From Gari tellinella (lineage: Eukaryota > Mollusca > Bivalvia > Cardiida > Psammobiidae): 64,000 nucleotides of DNA. The stretch spans positions 48,359,550 through 48,423,549 of the forward strand of contig OV277864.1 of the NCBI GenBank assembly GCA_922989275.2. The letters run 5' to 3'. The notes beneath the pieces were generated by a model, which saw nothing but the letters and a program-made list of their open reading frames with translations, was not told the origin of the DNA and ran no database searches. Both the position numbers and the translations under genes were made by a program. Shown here piece by piece: positions 54,301-64,000 of the stretch (position 1 is the first letter of the stretch; each line of letters opens with the position of its first letter).

Positions 54301-57300
54301 ATTATTTCTACTCACCAATACCCTGGAACTTGACTTTCAGGGTCTGCCAGTCCATGGAATAGGGCAACTGAAATCATACACAACATCCCTGTGTTAAGTG
54401 ATTATTCCATGAAGTGTGGCGATATATAAAGGATTTGATTACTTAATGGAGAGCAAATTAAATTTTTCTCAACACTATGGCCCTGTTTAAAATATACTCC
54501 TTACATTTGCAAACAGTGTAGACCCAGATCAGAGGGCTCCAATAGGAGCCCTCTAATCTGGATCTACACCGTTTGCTAATTTAAAGCAATATTTATTAAA
54601 CTACCCAGAATTCCAAGTAGACTGGTTCATGTTGTCAGGGGCGTAAAAATTTCAGAATTGTTACTCGCCCTGCTGGGTGATAATGACATTTTGCTCATTA
54701 GTTTCTGTTGTAAATTATCTGCTCGCCCTGACAAAATGTTACTTGCCATGGCGAGTGGGCGAGTAAAATTTTACACCCCTGGTTGTGTGTACCTAATAAC
54801 CCGCAAATGCTACTTAGCCTTGAAATATTTAATATATGACCCTTCGTGACATACCCACATACAAAGATTGAGTAATTATGTTAACCCTTTCTGACTTTCT
54901 CCATAACTTGTTTCAGTTTTTAAGACAGGAAGTTGCTTAAGCAGGTTGAAAGTAAAGCACAAAGCTTGTTCAGAAGCTTTATTATTAACTTTTAAAACTG
55001 CTTTAAAAATCAACTCTTCAGAATGCAGAAAAGTATCTGTTCCTCCTGATGGAAACTATTATTAATCATTAATGCCATCTTCCTGTCAAATGAGATCCCA
55101 AAATAATTATGTTCTGTCTTTTAAAAGGTGTATAAAAGTACTGATTCTGTAAAAAACATTGTGCTGCAAAAAAAAACAATCAAGGTATAAAATCACTCAC
55201 ATTTTTGACAATGACCGTCGACTTGTCAGCCCTGGTCTTCATATCACCAGAGGGCATGTTCTGGCTGCTGGAACGATCTCTGTCTCGCCCGTAGTCCATC
55301 CTAGATGAGCTGCCACTGCTGCCATAGTTTCCCATACCACTTGATCTCTGTTGTGAGTCAACCATATTGCTGAAACCACCTGACCCTCCCATACTGCCGC
55401 CGGACATCCCCATCTGACCATAGTTCCCGTAATTCCCTGAACCCATGGATCCTGACCCTATACTACCACTCCCCATACCCCCCATTCCCGACATCCCACT
55501 GAAGGAGTCACCCATCCCCATACCACCCATGCCCGTACCCATCCCACCAATCCCTGACATCCCACTCATACCAGACATGCCGGTTCCCATACCACTTCCC
55601 ATGCCAGACATACTGCCAATCCCTGACATGCCTCCCATCCCGGTTCCCATTCCAGACATACCAGTGCCCATTCTGCTCATATTTGATCCCATTGAGTCCA
55701 TTCCCCCTCTCATACCAGCCATGCCCATCCCTGACATTGCCATGTCATTTCCTTCCATGCCCATAGCCATTCCCATAGCTGAAAGAGAAGACACAAAGCT
55801 ACAGATAAGAGTCAGATAAAATTGAAAACATTTCCCCTGAAATCATCAGGCCTTAACCCAGGGCTCGAACTTCGCTCTTGCGAACTCGCAAAATGCGAGT
55901 GGAATTTTGAAAATGCGAGCTGAAAATTTCAGCACTTGAAAAAAATTGCGAGTGTATATTTTCATGTTCAGACTTTCCAAAATGTAAGGTTATAATGGTA
56001 AAGACGAATACTGTCTAACCCTTCTAATCTTGCAGTAATTTAAATAATTATCGCTGTTCGCCCATCTTGTTCTTTTCATATCTCGGCTATTTATAACTTC
56101 GGGAAACCCAGCGCTTAACGCATGCGCATGATTGATAGCCCGGCTTCATACGTACCAATGCCGAATCAGCATTAGAAAAAGGGGAACCAGTCTATTAGCT
56201 AGTGACCGCAAACTGCGAATGTTGATGTAAATTAAACTAATTTACAACGTTTTCCAGTCGACTCGTCCTTCTAGGGTTTATAAACGGAAGGCTGACGAGA
56301 CATTTAAGGAAGAACAGCCGAAAACAGACTGAAAGCTAGCCCAAACCAAGTTACGAAACTCACGAAGTAATTGGGTTTTATTGCTTTGTGCGAAAATGGG
56401 ACGAACCACGGCGTCGCTAAAATCTGTCCTAAAATGGTAGAAAGAAATGCGCATCTTTCTCGAACATAATATTATGGACTATAGTGAAAGCGTTTTCGAA
56501 ATATAGTGAACTGTCTGCTGACTGTCTTCACCAAAGATAAAAAAAATCATCCATAAACATCGAACTCTGAAAGTATAACACAAGCCTTTCGCCCCCTTGA
56601 CAAAACGACCCAGTTACAAAGTTTCAGCTATAGTCTGTGTTTAATAATTAATTAATCTGTGAACCTTGCTGTTTTGAATGAAAATTGACTATATGGGATG
56701 GACTGCAAATAAAGAGTTATATAGAGTTAAGAATAGTAAGTAACTGTACAGTTTATACACAAAAAGACACACACTAGTTATTATTTTTGAAACTTTATTT
56801 ACATGAGTAATCTAGCACAGAATGAGATACAGAATGAAAGTTCAACAAAGTTATGTTTATGAACTTTATCTTATAATTTTGATCAAAATGATGTGAAACG
56901 TCAATTTGTAGATAATTGTATTGAAAAAGCAAGTTGGAACCTGGTTTTGCAAGTAGAAAATATGGGCACTTGCAAAAAAATGCAAGTGGGAAAAAATCTA
57001 AAGTTCAAGCCCTGTTAACCCATTAACCCATAAATTCACTTTTTATGCCTTTAATTTATTCCTCCACTGAAGAAAATAGTTTCAATTTATACAGTCATGA
57101 ATAAATATTTGAAGATTTTTTTTCTATATTTTATCAATTAAAGCTTATAGCAGGCTGAAAGTAAAGCAGAATGTGCCTTAAGGCACATTCTGCTTTACTT
57201 TCAACCTGCTTTAAGTGATCGTTTATTTTCAATACTAGAAACTGGCTATGGGGTAATGGGTTAACATTGTAAAGCATTGTAGTTGAGTCTGAGATCACAT

Positions 57301-60300
57301 TCAATGATTGGTCAGATGGTTTGATTGACCATGACGACAGTCTTAAAATATTAATATTGTCAGGGCTTCAGATAAGAAGGGGTAAATTGAACAAATCCAG
57401 CATTTTCTCAATCATTTTAGCACTAAATCCTATGGTGTGACTACTCATTAGAATCGTCTCAAAGAGACGATTCTAATGAGTAGTGACAACATAGGGTTTT
57501 ATTCAGAAATAAAGATTTTAGTTTTTGAAATACTCCCCTTATCTGCAGCCCTGATCCTACTGTATGTACAACAATACCTAGACAGTATCAGATTTTGTAT
57601 CATGTTTTTTCATCAGCTGGTTTATCTGAGAGATTCCCACAATGATATTTCATCATATACTGTCTTCAGGAGTGTTGAATTTTGAACCAGATAAAATAAA
57701 TGGATAATCTTACAAAGTGATAATCATAAGTTAAATAATCAATTTCTTTTATCTGAGTTGCTACAAATAATCCTACAAAGTGATAATCATAAGTTAAATA
57801 ATCAATTTCTTTTATCTGAGTTGCAAACAGTTGGGAGTTTGATCTAACGACAATGAACAGAATTGTTTAAGCACTTGTAAACAAATTTATTCGGAAAGGA
57901 TGTTTTCATCACTGTATTAGGGACATGATTATATACTGTCTTCAGTATTGTCGACTTTTGAACCAGATAAAATAAATGGATTACATTCCTACAAAATGAT
58001 ATTCAATAATCTTTAAGGTGCATTCTGCTTTACTTTCAACCTGCTTTAAGTTGTCACCTATCTTCAAAACAAGAAACAGGCTATGGGATAAAGGTTTGAA
58101 AGAATCCAACTTACATCCCATCTGAGACAGGTTTCCCAGTGATGGTCCAACACCCTTGAGGCCTGTAGGCAAATGTTCACCTCTACCAACAGATGGCTGG
58201 CCATCCATCTTCACCCGCATAGTTCTCTCATACAGGCTCTGGTTGTTAAACATAGCTGAGGTAGTGTGTCAAAGAAATTATACAAAACCGACCAGGAAAA
58301 GCTTCTTTTAGAAACGTGCAAATAACAGGGCATCAGAGGACAGTGGATAAATTGAACATTTCCAAATCTTTGTCTTCTCTAAACCTTTTGTTGTGATCAC
58401 TCATTTGACTCGTCTAAAAGTGATTTGATTTGATTTGTTTTGATTTTACGTCGCTTTCAACAGTATTTCAGACATATTGCGACGTCCAGCTAATTATAGG
58501 TGGAGGAAGACCCCAGAAGTTCTTTATGCACTGTTTCAGGCACAAATCGACAACTGGGTAGAACCACCGACCTTCCGCAAGCCAGCTGGAAGGCTTCCCC
58601 ACATGAAAAATCCGAACGACCCTACTGGGATTCGAACTCATAGCGGTGAGGAGCTTAGTGATGTAAGTCTCAGTGACTATACCACTAGGCCACGGAGGCC
58701 CCCCGTCTCAAAGTGAAGATACTAATGAGTAATCACAGCATAGGGTTTGGTGGAGAAAAAAGAAAATTTGTATTTAAAATACTCACCTTTATATCTGGCG
58801 CTCTGAAATAAATTCAGCATTAGACCACTATTAGCCACTTGAGTTGTGTCACAGATCAAATATTCAATTACTAAAGTGGCTAGTACCATTTAGCTGAAAT
58901 TTGGATGAGATAACAAGTCCGAAAGTAGTTCATCTATACCTTTCGTCTATAGCCAAAACTGCAAATGAACAAAAACTTTCTAAAAGGAATTTAGGTTACG
59001 ACTGCCATGGCTCCTCTTAGTTTGAGTGACTTTTGACAACCCAATGAACAGTGGAAGTTTCATGATTTTCCACCAAATAGAGAGATGTTTGAAAATATTT
59101 GAATAGTGGAGAGACAAAAAAGACATGGTGAAAGAGAATGATTAGTCACTTTCAGCCTTGAGCTCAGGTGAAGTAAAAGTCTATGAATATGACTCATGAT
59201 GGAAAAAGTGTGTAATTGTTTTCTCTTGATTTCCAAAACACAATGTGCTATTATTAGTTTTAGATTGATATTGGTGAATTAACAACAGTTTGTGTCCACA
59301 ATACAGGGCTCCAGATAACAGTAGTTTTTCAAAAGCTCAAATCTTTATTTCTGCATTAAATCCTTTGGTGTTACTACTCATTAAAATTGTCTCTTTGAGA
59401 CGATTCTAACGAGTAGTAACACCATAGGATTGGTGCTGAAATGAGTGAGAAAATATTGAGTTTGTTCAATTAATTTCCTCTTATCTAGAGCCCTGCACAA
59501 TAGATGAAGGATACATATTGCTTGCACAGCCTCCACGGGTGCCTCGAAGGTAACAGTTCCCATTCCTCGGCTTTTACCGTCCTTATCCTCCTTGATCTCG
59601 GCTCTCACCACATTCCCAGCCAGTCTGAATACATCCTTAAGTTTCTTCCAATTCACCTTGTAATCAAGCTGCCAACATAAAAAAAAATTCTTTCTTTACA
59701 TGAAACATCACAAGCAGCGATTTATAAGGGGGGAAAAATATTTCTGGATAAGTACTGACCCCAACTTAAATTACAGTATGGCTTCATATTAGAGAGTCAA
59801 GTACACATTTCTAACATTTTCTCCCTTATGTCTACCACTCATTAGAAATTTCTGAAAGAGAAATTCTGATGAGTAGTCACAAAACAGGCTTTCGGAAAAG
59901 CATATCTATATTTGAAACTATAGACCACAGATTGAAAGAATCACTTACATTTGATACAAAGACAGAGTTGGTGATTTGTCCTTCAATACCAAGTTGCTGT
60001 AGTACCTGTGGATTGACGTTGTTCCCCATGCCTGCAAACAAAACAGTGTACCAAATAACCACAGGTCTCCCTATGAGTTATATATAATAAAGCATAGCCA
60101 TGAGTTGGAAAAATGCAATCAAAAAATCAAATGAAATGCAATAATGTTGTGTTTCTTTGGCTAATCTTATATCAATATTCAAATTTTAATGCCATTTGCC
60201 AATATTACCGTATTTTTCATTTCACAATTTCATGAAAGTTTTGTATTTTTTGTCAATGTTATCTAGTTGTCAACAGGGTTCCAGATAAGGGGGGAGTAAA

Positions 60301-63233
60301 CTGAACAAATCCAAACTTTTCTCAATCATTTAAGCGTCAAATCCTTTGGTGTTACTACTCATTAGTGACACCATAGGATTTAACGCAGAAATAAAGATTT
60401 TAATTTTTGAAATACTCCCCTTATCTGGAGCCTTGTTTAAGGTTGAAGACCCCTAATAAGATGAGACCAATGTTGGTCAATACAGACACTCTAGGGAGAG
60501 CCATCGTCAACTGCTGGCCCGTTCGGAACCATGTAAAGCATCATTCTCAACAGGTCGCGAGTTGACGAAAATTGTCCATCACTGTACAAACGGTACCGAT
60601 TATGTTTCGATCTCATTATGAGTCCTCAACTTTTAAGCTAGACAACTGCTTAAAATCAAGATGAGAGTAAAGCAGAAATATGCTATAGAAGCTGCAGCTT
60701 AAAGCAAAATGAAAGTATTTTCATACTGCTCAACTCATTAAACCGAACACTATGTATACTTGGTATTTACAATTTTACCCGTGAAGAGTATACTTGCCAT
60801 ATATATGCAAACAGTGAAGATCCAGATCAGAGTCCATAGTGTTTGTAATATGCCATTATTATGTAAAAATCATTGCTAAAAAGAACAAAGATGTTTTGGT
60901 TTGTTTGTTAACATCCGTTTCTGTTATCTATGGGCTAATTGGATGCCGAGTTGGAAACTAGAATTATCACTTTTAATTTTCCCCGAAGAAATAGGCATTT
61001 GCCTGCCTTAGCTTAGATGTATGTAGGTGATATGTATTCCTCAGTCCTGACTAGACTATGGTCGTAAGGGTTAAATACATGACATTTGGGGCTCGTCTGG
61101 CCCTTTGGACAATACATACAATGAGGTTGTATAAAGGAGTAACTACCTTCTTGGTGTATAAAGTTTTGCCCACCTGGCATGTTTCCTCCTCCTCCTCCAC
61201 TGTTCCTACTATTCATACCCATGCCGTCCATGCCTGGGCCTGGACCCATCATACCTTGTCCTCCACCACCACCACCACCTCCTCGCATTGAACCCATCTC
61301 ATTCTGTCGCCTGTCACGCTCACGTTCCTGATTCAAAATAATGAAAGATGTAGTTTTTCAAGTAGTGTTGTTCTCATTATTGTTCATGATAAGAAATCAA
61401 TCCATTGAACCCATTACCCTATAAATATGCTTTTTTACGCTTTTAATTTATTCCACCAATGAAGAAAATAGTTCTAAATAATACCGTCAAAAATATATAT
61501 AACAAATGAAATATTTTCTATATCCTAGTAGATGTTAGCTTAAAGCAGGCTGAAAGTAAGTCGGAATGTGCCTAAAGGCACATACTTCTTTACTTCAACC
61601 TTTTTTAAGTGGTCATCTATCTTCAAAACTAGAAACAGGCTTTGGGGGTAATGGGTTAAACATTGCAATAGGCAGTTGATGCTGGTTTTGTAACTCTATT
61701 ATAAAGAAAGCTGCTTAGTTCATTACTGTATAAATACGCCTTTTAAGCCTTAATTTATTCCTCCACTAAAGAAAATAATTACAATTTCTACAGTCATGAA
61801 TATGCACCACAATAAATATTTCCTTTTTCCTAGATCATAAAGGAGCCCTTTGAACAGTTTCTTCACTGTTTGCAAAGGATAAGTGTACTCTTCGGACAAT
61901 ACACTGTTTGTTAATGACGAGGGGTGAATGAGTAAACCCAGTACCCCATAGCCTGGTTTAAGTTTTGAAGACAGGTGACCCCTTAAAGCAGGTTGAAAGT
62001 AAAGCAGAATGCGCCTTAAGGCGTATTCTGCTTTACTTTCAACCTGCTTTAAGCCATCATCTGTTAGGTGAAAGAATTACTTGTGGTGCATATATTTGAC
62101 TGTATGAATCGGAACTATTTTCTTCAATGGAGAATAAATTAGAGGCATAAAAAGGCGAAATTATGAGGTAAATGTGTTATCAGTGCAGACCGTGGTTTGT
62201 GAGCTCCATCAGGAGCCCTCACAGGACCTTCACGGTTTACAAAGGATGTAAATACTTGGGTCTGTGTACTGTAAGAGTCAACTGCCTCTAATCTGGAGCT
62301 CCGAGCCCAAATCAGAATTGTTTCACAAAGATGTTGAGATGTTTACCTCTCTGACTACCAGTTTCCTGTCTTTGATCTGGTATCTGTGCATTTTGTCTAT
62401 GGCTTGGGTGGCTGTATCAACATCCTTGAATTCTATCACCCTAAAAGAAAGAAAATAATTATCATCAACAATAGTAACAGAGCTCCAGATAATAGGGAGT
62501 AAACTGAACAAATCCCAACATTTTATAACTAATCTCAGCATAAAATCCTATGATGTTACTACTCATTAGAATCGTCTCGAAGAGACGATTCTAATGAGTG
62601 TGACAACATCTATGGAGGGTTTACTGCAGAAATAAAGATTTTAGTTTTTCAAATACACCCCTTGTCTGGAGCTCTGAGTAATATGCCTGTCAAGGGACCT
62701 AAGTCAACCAAATATAGTCAGAAGAATCACCCAAATCCTTGGAAGGTTTGACTTTGGTGCAAGGTATAAATTTGAAAATTGTAGCATGTGTGTGTGAATT
62801 ATTGCGCACAATAGTAAATTATCTCTTGGATTTTCTTAACATATGCCTGAGTCGAGCGACCTAGCTACAACACTGTTATTTAACAAATCCTGGAGCTCTG
62901 TGAAAATCAAACAATTTGTTGCTAAACAAAAATTTAATTTTCAATATGCTTTCTGCCAACAACATCAGGGTTTCTATGAATTAATGAAGTCTTACGACGC
63001 ATCAACACAAGATGGTCATAATGACATTTAGAAGCAACAGGGGTTCTATAAAGAATGTCTCACTTTAAAGATGTAAAATCTAAGCCTGTGTTTGGGTTTG
63101 GAGACACTTTTTTTATGGGGGGGGGGGGGGGGGGGTGACATTTGAACTAGAGAAAAATAAAGATATACCTACCCAGTTCCTTTAGGTTTACCATCTGGGG
63201 TGGTGAAAAGTTCAACATATATTACATCTCCAA
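51394..63233 (-). CDS. HNRNPM: hnRNP M / MYEF2-type RNA-binding protein, 10 exons, 5' end beyond window
   Basis: Nuclear RNA-binding splicing regulator by family. Exons read on the minus strand: 63233-63173, 62440-62347, 61327-61147, 60031-59949, 59668-59515, 58255-58115, 55778-55201, 54367-54316, 52441-52340, 51452-51394. All junctions are AG/GT and in phase, giving 501 residues and a TAG stop. Order: end of RRM1 (residues 1-52; GDVIYVELF, RNP1 KPKGTGVIEF), Arg/Gly linker (53-112, poly-Gly), RRM2 (about 132-208; RNP2 VFVSNL, RNP1 KSRGMGTVTF), linker, a 578-nt exon of Met/Gly repeats (MGTGMSGMG type, about 240-400), and RRM3 (about 426-501; VIVKNL, RSNGWGLVSF, ending DGRDIVVKLLN). The three-RRM plan with a Met/Gly segment before RRM3 and a stop just after RRM3 matches hnRNP M and its paralogue MYEF2; invertebrates usually have one gene for both, so the symbol is by family. 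The N-terminus and first half of RRM1 are beyond 64,000. It converges on INTS3. Confidence 0.94.
51778..52005. mobile_element. Family D MITE, reverse orientation
   Basis: TTAACTCATTTATCCCTGAA to TAGGGTTCAATGAGTTAA; core CAAACAGTACAGACCCTGAT. It lies in the last hnRNP M intron. Confidence 0.85.
52040..52291. mobile_element. Family D TTAA-MITE, reverse orientation
   Basis: TTAACTCTTTCCTCCCTGAA to CTAGGGTTCAAAGAGTTAA; near-perfect core CAAACAGTGAAGACCCTGAT. It ends about 49 bp from exon 52441-52340. Confidence 0.9.
52513..53835. mobile_element. Composite Helitron-like element with about 494-bp tandem repeat
   Basis: Opens AACAAGAGTACCGCAGTGCG with CAAAATACGCCCGTCATGG and closes GACCGTCGATGACGGGCGTA. 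A unit with GGGGCATAACTCTGAAAA and CAAACCAAAAACCCGTAATA occurs near 52983 and 53477, and CTCTGCTAAAAATAGTCGCC recurs near 52815, 53145 and 53640; GTTAACGGACGGACGTACGG near the right end. Confidence 0.76.
53935..53990. repeat. Isolated E/H-type core, centre deleted
   Basis: GTCAGTTTGGATCCAGATCA joins directly to GGATCCATACTGTTTGCAAC, so the inner stem is gone but the outer arms still pair. Confidence 0.7.
54457..54832. mobile_element. Family C MITE carrying a short TIR insertion
   Basis: Reverse C copy from TTAAATTTTTCTCAACACTA to TGAAATATTTAA; core CAAACAGTGTAGACCCAGAT facing GATCTGGATCTACACCGTTT. At 54636-54782 a CAGGGGCGTAAAAATTT ... AAATTTTACACCCCTG element is inserted, with GTTGT on both sides. 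Confidence 0.83.
55857..57016. mobile_element. TIR DNA element without transposase (about 1.15 kb)
   Basis: CAGGGCTCGAACTT / AAGTTCAAGCCCTG ends; subterminal GCGAGTGGAATTTTGAAAAT and CACTTGCAAAAAAATGCAAG. TTAACC lies on both sides, but the right copy belongs to the family A end, so the duplication is ambiguous. CAGGG termini are hAT-like. Confidence 0.72.
57014..57265. mobile_element. Family A TTAA-MITE
   Basis: TTAACCCATTAACCCATAAA to TATGGGGTAATGGGTTAA; perfect hairpin GAAAGTAAAGCAGAATGTGC. Directly abuts the preceding TIR element. Confidence 0.9.
57361..57553. mobile_element. Family F MITE
   Basis: CAGGGCTTCAGATAAGAAGG to CTTATCTGCAGCCCTG; perfect hairpin CTCATTAGAATCGTCTCAAA. Confidence 0.9.
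57660..57985. repeat. Local tandem and spaced duplication
   Basis: AAAGTGATAATCATAAGTTA with AATCAATTTCTTTTATCTGA is present twice in tandem (57713-57765 and 57776-57828). TTTTGAACCAGATAAAATAA occurs at 57680 and again at 57955. Confidence 0.8.
58010..58095. mobile_element. Family A MITE right half
   Basis: AAGGTGCATTCTGCTTTACT, then CAACCTGCTTTAAGTTGTCA and AACAGGCTATGGGATAAAGG; adjacent to hnRNP M exon 58255-58115. Confidence 0.75.
58329..58808. mobile_element. Family F MITE carrying the SINE
   Basis: AGGGCATCAGAGGACAGTGG to TATATCTGGCGCTCTG. The central hairpin is opened between CTCGTCTAAAAG and GTCTCAAAGTGAAG by the SINE. Confidence 0.8.
58421..58704 (-). mobile_element. tRNA-derived SINE with Meta-type 3' part, nested in a family F MITE
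   Basis: Read on the minus strand it begins GGGGCCTCCG, has a Pol III box A (TGGCCTAGTGG, 58682-58692) and box B (GAGTTCGAATCCC, 58627-58639), a body containing GTCGCAATATGTCTGAAATA and GTTGAAAGCGACGTAAAATC, and a CAAAT/CAAATCA tail. That 3' region resembles the Meta domain of mollusc SINEs. It is flanked by GTCTAAAAG (58412-58420) and GTCTCAAAG (58705-58713), a 9-bp target-site duplication with one mismatch. Confidence 0.88.
59304..59495. mobile_element. Family F MITE
   Basis: CAGGGCTCCAGATAACAGTA to CTTATCTAGAGCCCTG; hairpin CTCATTAAAATTGTCTCTTT. It begins just past hnRNP M exon 59668-59515 and ends close to its donor. Confidence 0.87.
59790..59905. mobile_element. Family F MITE centre
   Basis: ACTCATTAGAAATTTCTGAA facing TTCTGATGAGTAGTCACAAA; both termini missing. 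Next to exon 60031-59949. Confidence 0.65.
60275..60437. mobile_element. Family F MITE with hairpin deleted
   Basis: CAGGGTTCCAGATAAGGGGG to CTTATCTGGAGCCTTG; the left and right halves meet at TACTCATTAGTGACACCATA. Confidence 0.85.
60740..60985. mobile_element. Family D MITE, degraded
   Basis: CTCATTAAACCGAACACTAT, AAGAGTATACTTGCCATATA, core GCAAACAGTGAAGATCCAGA facing GTCCATAGTGTTTG. Confidence 0.65.
61408..61660. mobile_element. Family A MITE
   Basis: GAACCCATTACCCTATAAAT to TTTGGGGGTAATGGGTTAA; hairpin imperfect (GAAAGTAAGTCGGAATGTGC). In the hnRNP M intron before exon 61327-61147. Confidence 0.85.
61700..62182. mobile_element. Family A left half, D remnant and a second A MITE
   Basis: 61710-61840 keeps the A left half. 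61840-61935 is a D right half (GAACAGTTTCTTCACTGTTT, GGGGTGAATGAGT). 61935-62182 is a reverse A copy (AACCCAGTACCCCATAGCCT to ATTATGAGGTAAATGTGTTA) with a perfect hairpin. Confidence 0.75.
62479..62679. mobile_element. Family F MITE
   Basis: CAGAGCTCCAGATAATAGGG to CTTGTCTGGAGCTCTG, flanked by AGTAA on each side; perfect hairpin CTCATTAGAATCGTCTCGAA. Confidence 0.88.
63117..63135 (+). repeat. Poly-G run
   Basis: About 19 consecutive G bases, 38 bp from the hnRNP M exon 63233-63173 donor; its exact length may be unreliable in any assembly. Confidence 0.9.
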
Positions 63234-63269
63234 CTGGAAGAAAAAAATAAATTCATACAATAATATATA

Positions 63270-63360
63270 CAGTCAAACTTGTATTAAGCGACCACCCAAG
63301 GGACGGCTCTAAAGTGGTCGCTGAATAAAATGGCCGCTGAATACAACATGATTGATTTGG
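63270..63360. mobile_element. Left end of a CAGTCAAACTTG-type MITE
   Basis: ACAGTCAAACTTGTATTAAG, then GCGACCACCCAAGGGACGGC with AAAGTGGTCGCTGAATAAAA. Termini are reminiscent of family B but the body differs; the matching right end was not found. Confidence 0.5.
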
Positions 63361-63887
63361 GTTGTTATCTTTTTCGTCCTTAATCTGAACAGGGATAATA
63401 GTTATATATTATCCCTGATCTGAATTGAATAACTTGACATAGTCCATACAGTCATGGAAAAATGTGTCTGCTCCGAGATACAGTTGAACTTACCCTTTTT
63501 ACATTTTAATATCAATCGATTTTTTATCCGTAATTGCATAAAAACGCCAATATATGTACGAATTTATCAATAGCATAATAAAAACGCTGATATACGATTC
63601 GCTATTTCAATGTCATATTAACAGATAGCATGTGCATTAATTCGCCGAGAAATTGACATGATTCTCGAGGAATATGATCTTTGTTACTATTTATAGATTT
63701 CCGTTCCTACTATGTTAGCAGGTATTCCGTGAAAAATTGAGAGACGGAGCATGCGCGAAAGAACACAAACTTGGGCTAACAGTTGTTGCTTCTGCTAAGG
63801 TTTATTGTCCCGCATAAGCTATCCCGTTGTCTCAGGATTGGGCCAATTGTCAGCATCGTGCCTATTGTTGATTGGACTTTTCTTTAA

Positions 63888-64000
63888 GTCTACGGTACCC
63901 GGTATTCCTAGTCGGTCACCCATCCAAGTACTAACCGGGCTCCACGTTGCTTAACTTCGGTGATCGGACGAGAACCAGTGTTTTCAACGTGATATGGCTC
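63888..64000 (-). rRNA. 5S rRNA (or 5S pseudogene), 5' end cut by window edge
   Basis: The reverse complement reads GCCATATCACGTTGAAAACA, then the internal promoter elements (AAGTTAAGCAACGT for box A, GGATGGGTGACCG for box C), ending ACCGTAGAC. About 113 of roughly 119 nt are present. The 3' stretch differs at a few positions from the usual metazoan sequence (GACCGACTAGGAATACCGGG), and the downstream sense sequence TTAAAGAAAAGTCC lacks the usual T-run terminator. It may therefore be a dispersed or decayed copy. Confidence 0.85.

Noticed and set aside
55445..55819. 124-codon + strand Pro/Ile-rich open frame
   Set aside because: It is the antisense of the Met/Gly-rich hnRNP M exon; its IPDIPL pattern is the complement of ATGGGxATG repeats.
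61058..61291. 77-codon + strand open frame ending in Thr/Ser runs
   Set aside because: Antisense of the poly-Gly linker exon (61147-61327) of hnRNP M.
3396..62050. Perfect hairpins resembling bacterial intrinsic terminators or a CRISPR-like array
   Set aside because: The genome is eukaryotic with spliced genes; hairpins lie in the centres of dispersed MITEs, lack regular spacing with unique spacers, and have no associated cas-type genes.

Overview
This is a eukaryotic window with spliced GT-AG genes, long AT-rich introns and very dense short inverted-repeat transposons. Two conserved animal genes, mollusc-style tRNA-derived SINE and 5S sequences, and composite tandem-repeat elements of the kind common in bivalve genomes point to a bivalve mollusc. 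I cannot name the species from sequence alone.

Layout. (1) Positions 3,197-29,743, + strand: 26 coding exons of Integrator complex subunit 3 (INTS3), missing only the N-terminal exon(s), which lie upstream or were not recognised. The exons join in phase to 1,019 codons plus a stop. (2) Positions 63,233-51,394, - strand: ten coding exons of an hnRNP M / MYEF2-type RNA-binding protein carrying the second part of RRM1, RRM2, a Met/Gly-rich segment, RRM3 and the stop; the 5' exons lie beyond the right edge. (3) Positions 29,744-51,393: the convergent interval between the two 3' ends, almost all repeats. It holds three weak candidate exons of an unidentified - strand gene at 41.4-44.1 kb and a repeat-poor, AT-rich stretch at 44.7-48.4 kb. 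(4) The right edge cuts into a - strand 5S rRNA-like sequence.

Both genes act in nuclear RNA biology: INTS3 in Integrator and in the SOSS single-strand DNA-binding complex, hnRNP M in pre-mRNA splicing. Their tail-to-tail order gives no further evidence of a functional link.

The most striking content is the mobile DNA. Family letters here are mine: A (TTAACCCATTAC ends), B (CAGTAAAACCTCTCTATTAC), C (TTAACTCTTTCAACAC), D (TTAACTCATTGAGCCC), E (TTAACCCTTAGCCTGCC or TTAACTCTTTGCATGC), F (CAGGGCTCCAGATAAG), G (GGGCCCGTTTCATAAA), H (TACAGCGCTCCCTCTCTAC), J (GGTTATAAA with a CAAGCATTTGATTGGTC arm), M (paired TCAAAGTTAAAACG arms), N (TACAGTGGAGAATCTG). A, C, D and E insert at TTAA, shown by several nested insertions whose empty sites survive in sister copies. 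About three types of central hairpin module recur in families with unrelated ends, and the two arms of each hairpin change together between copies. There are also five composite elements with a central tandem repeat and Helitron-like organisation, one SINE with a target-site duplication inside a MITE hairpin, TIR elements of hAT-like appearance, and a non-LTR retrotransposon 3' fragment.
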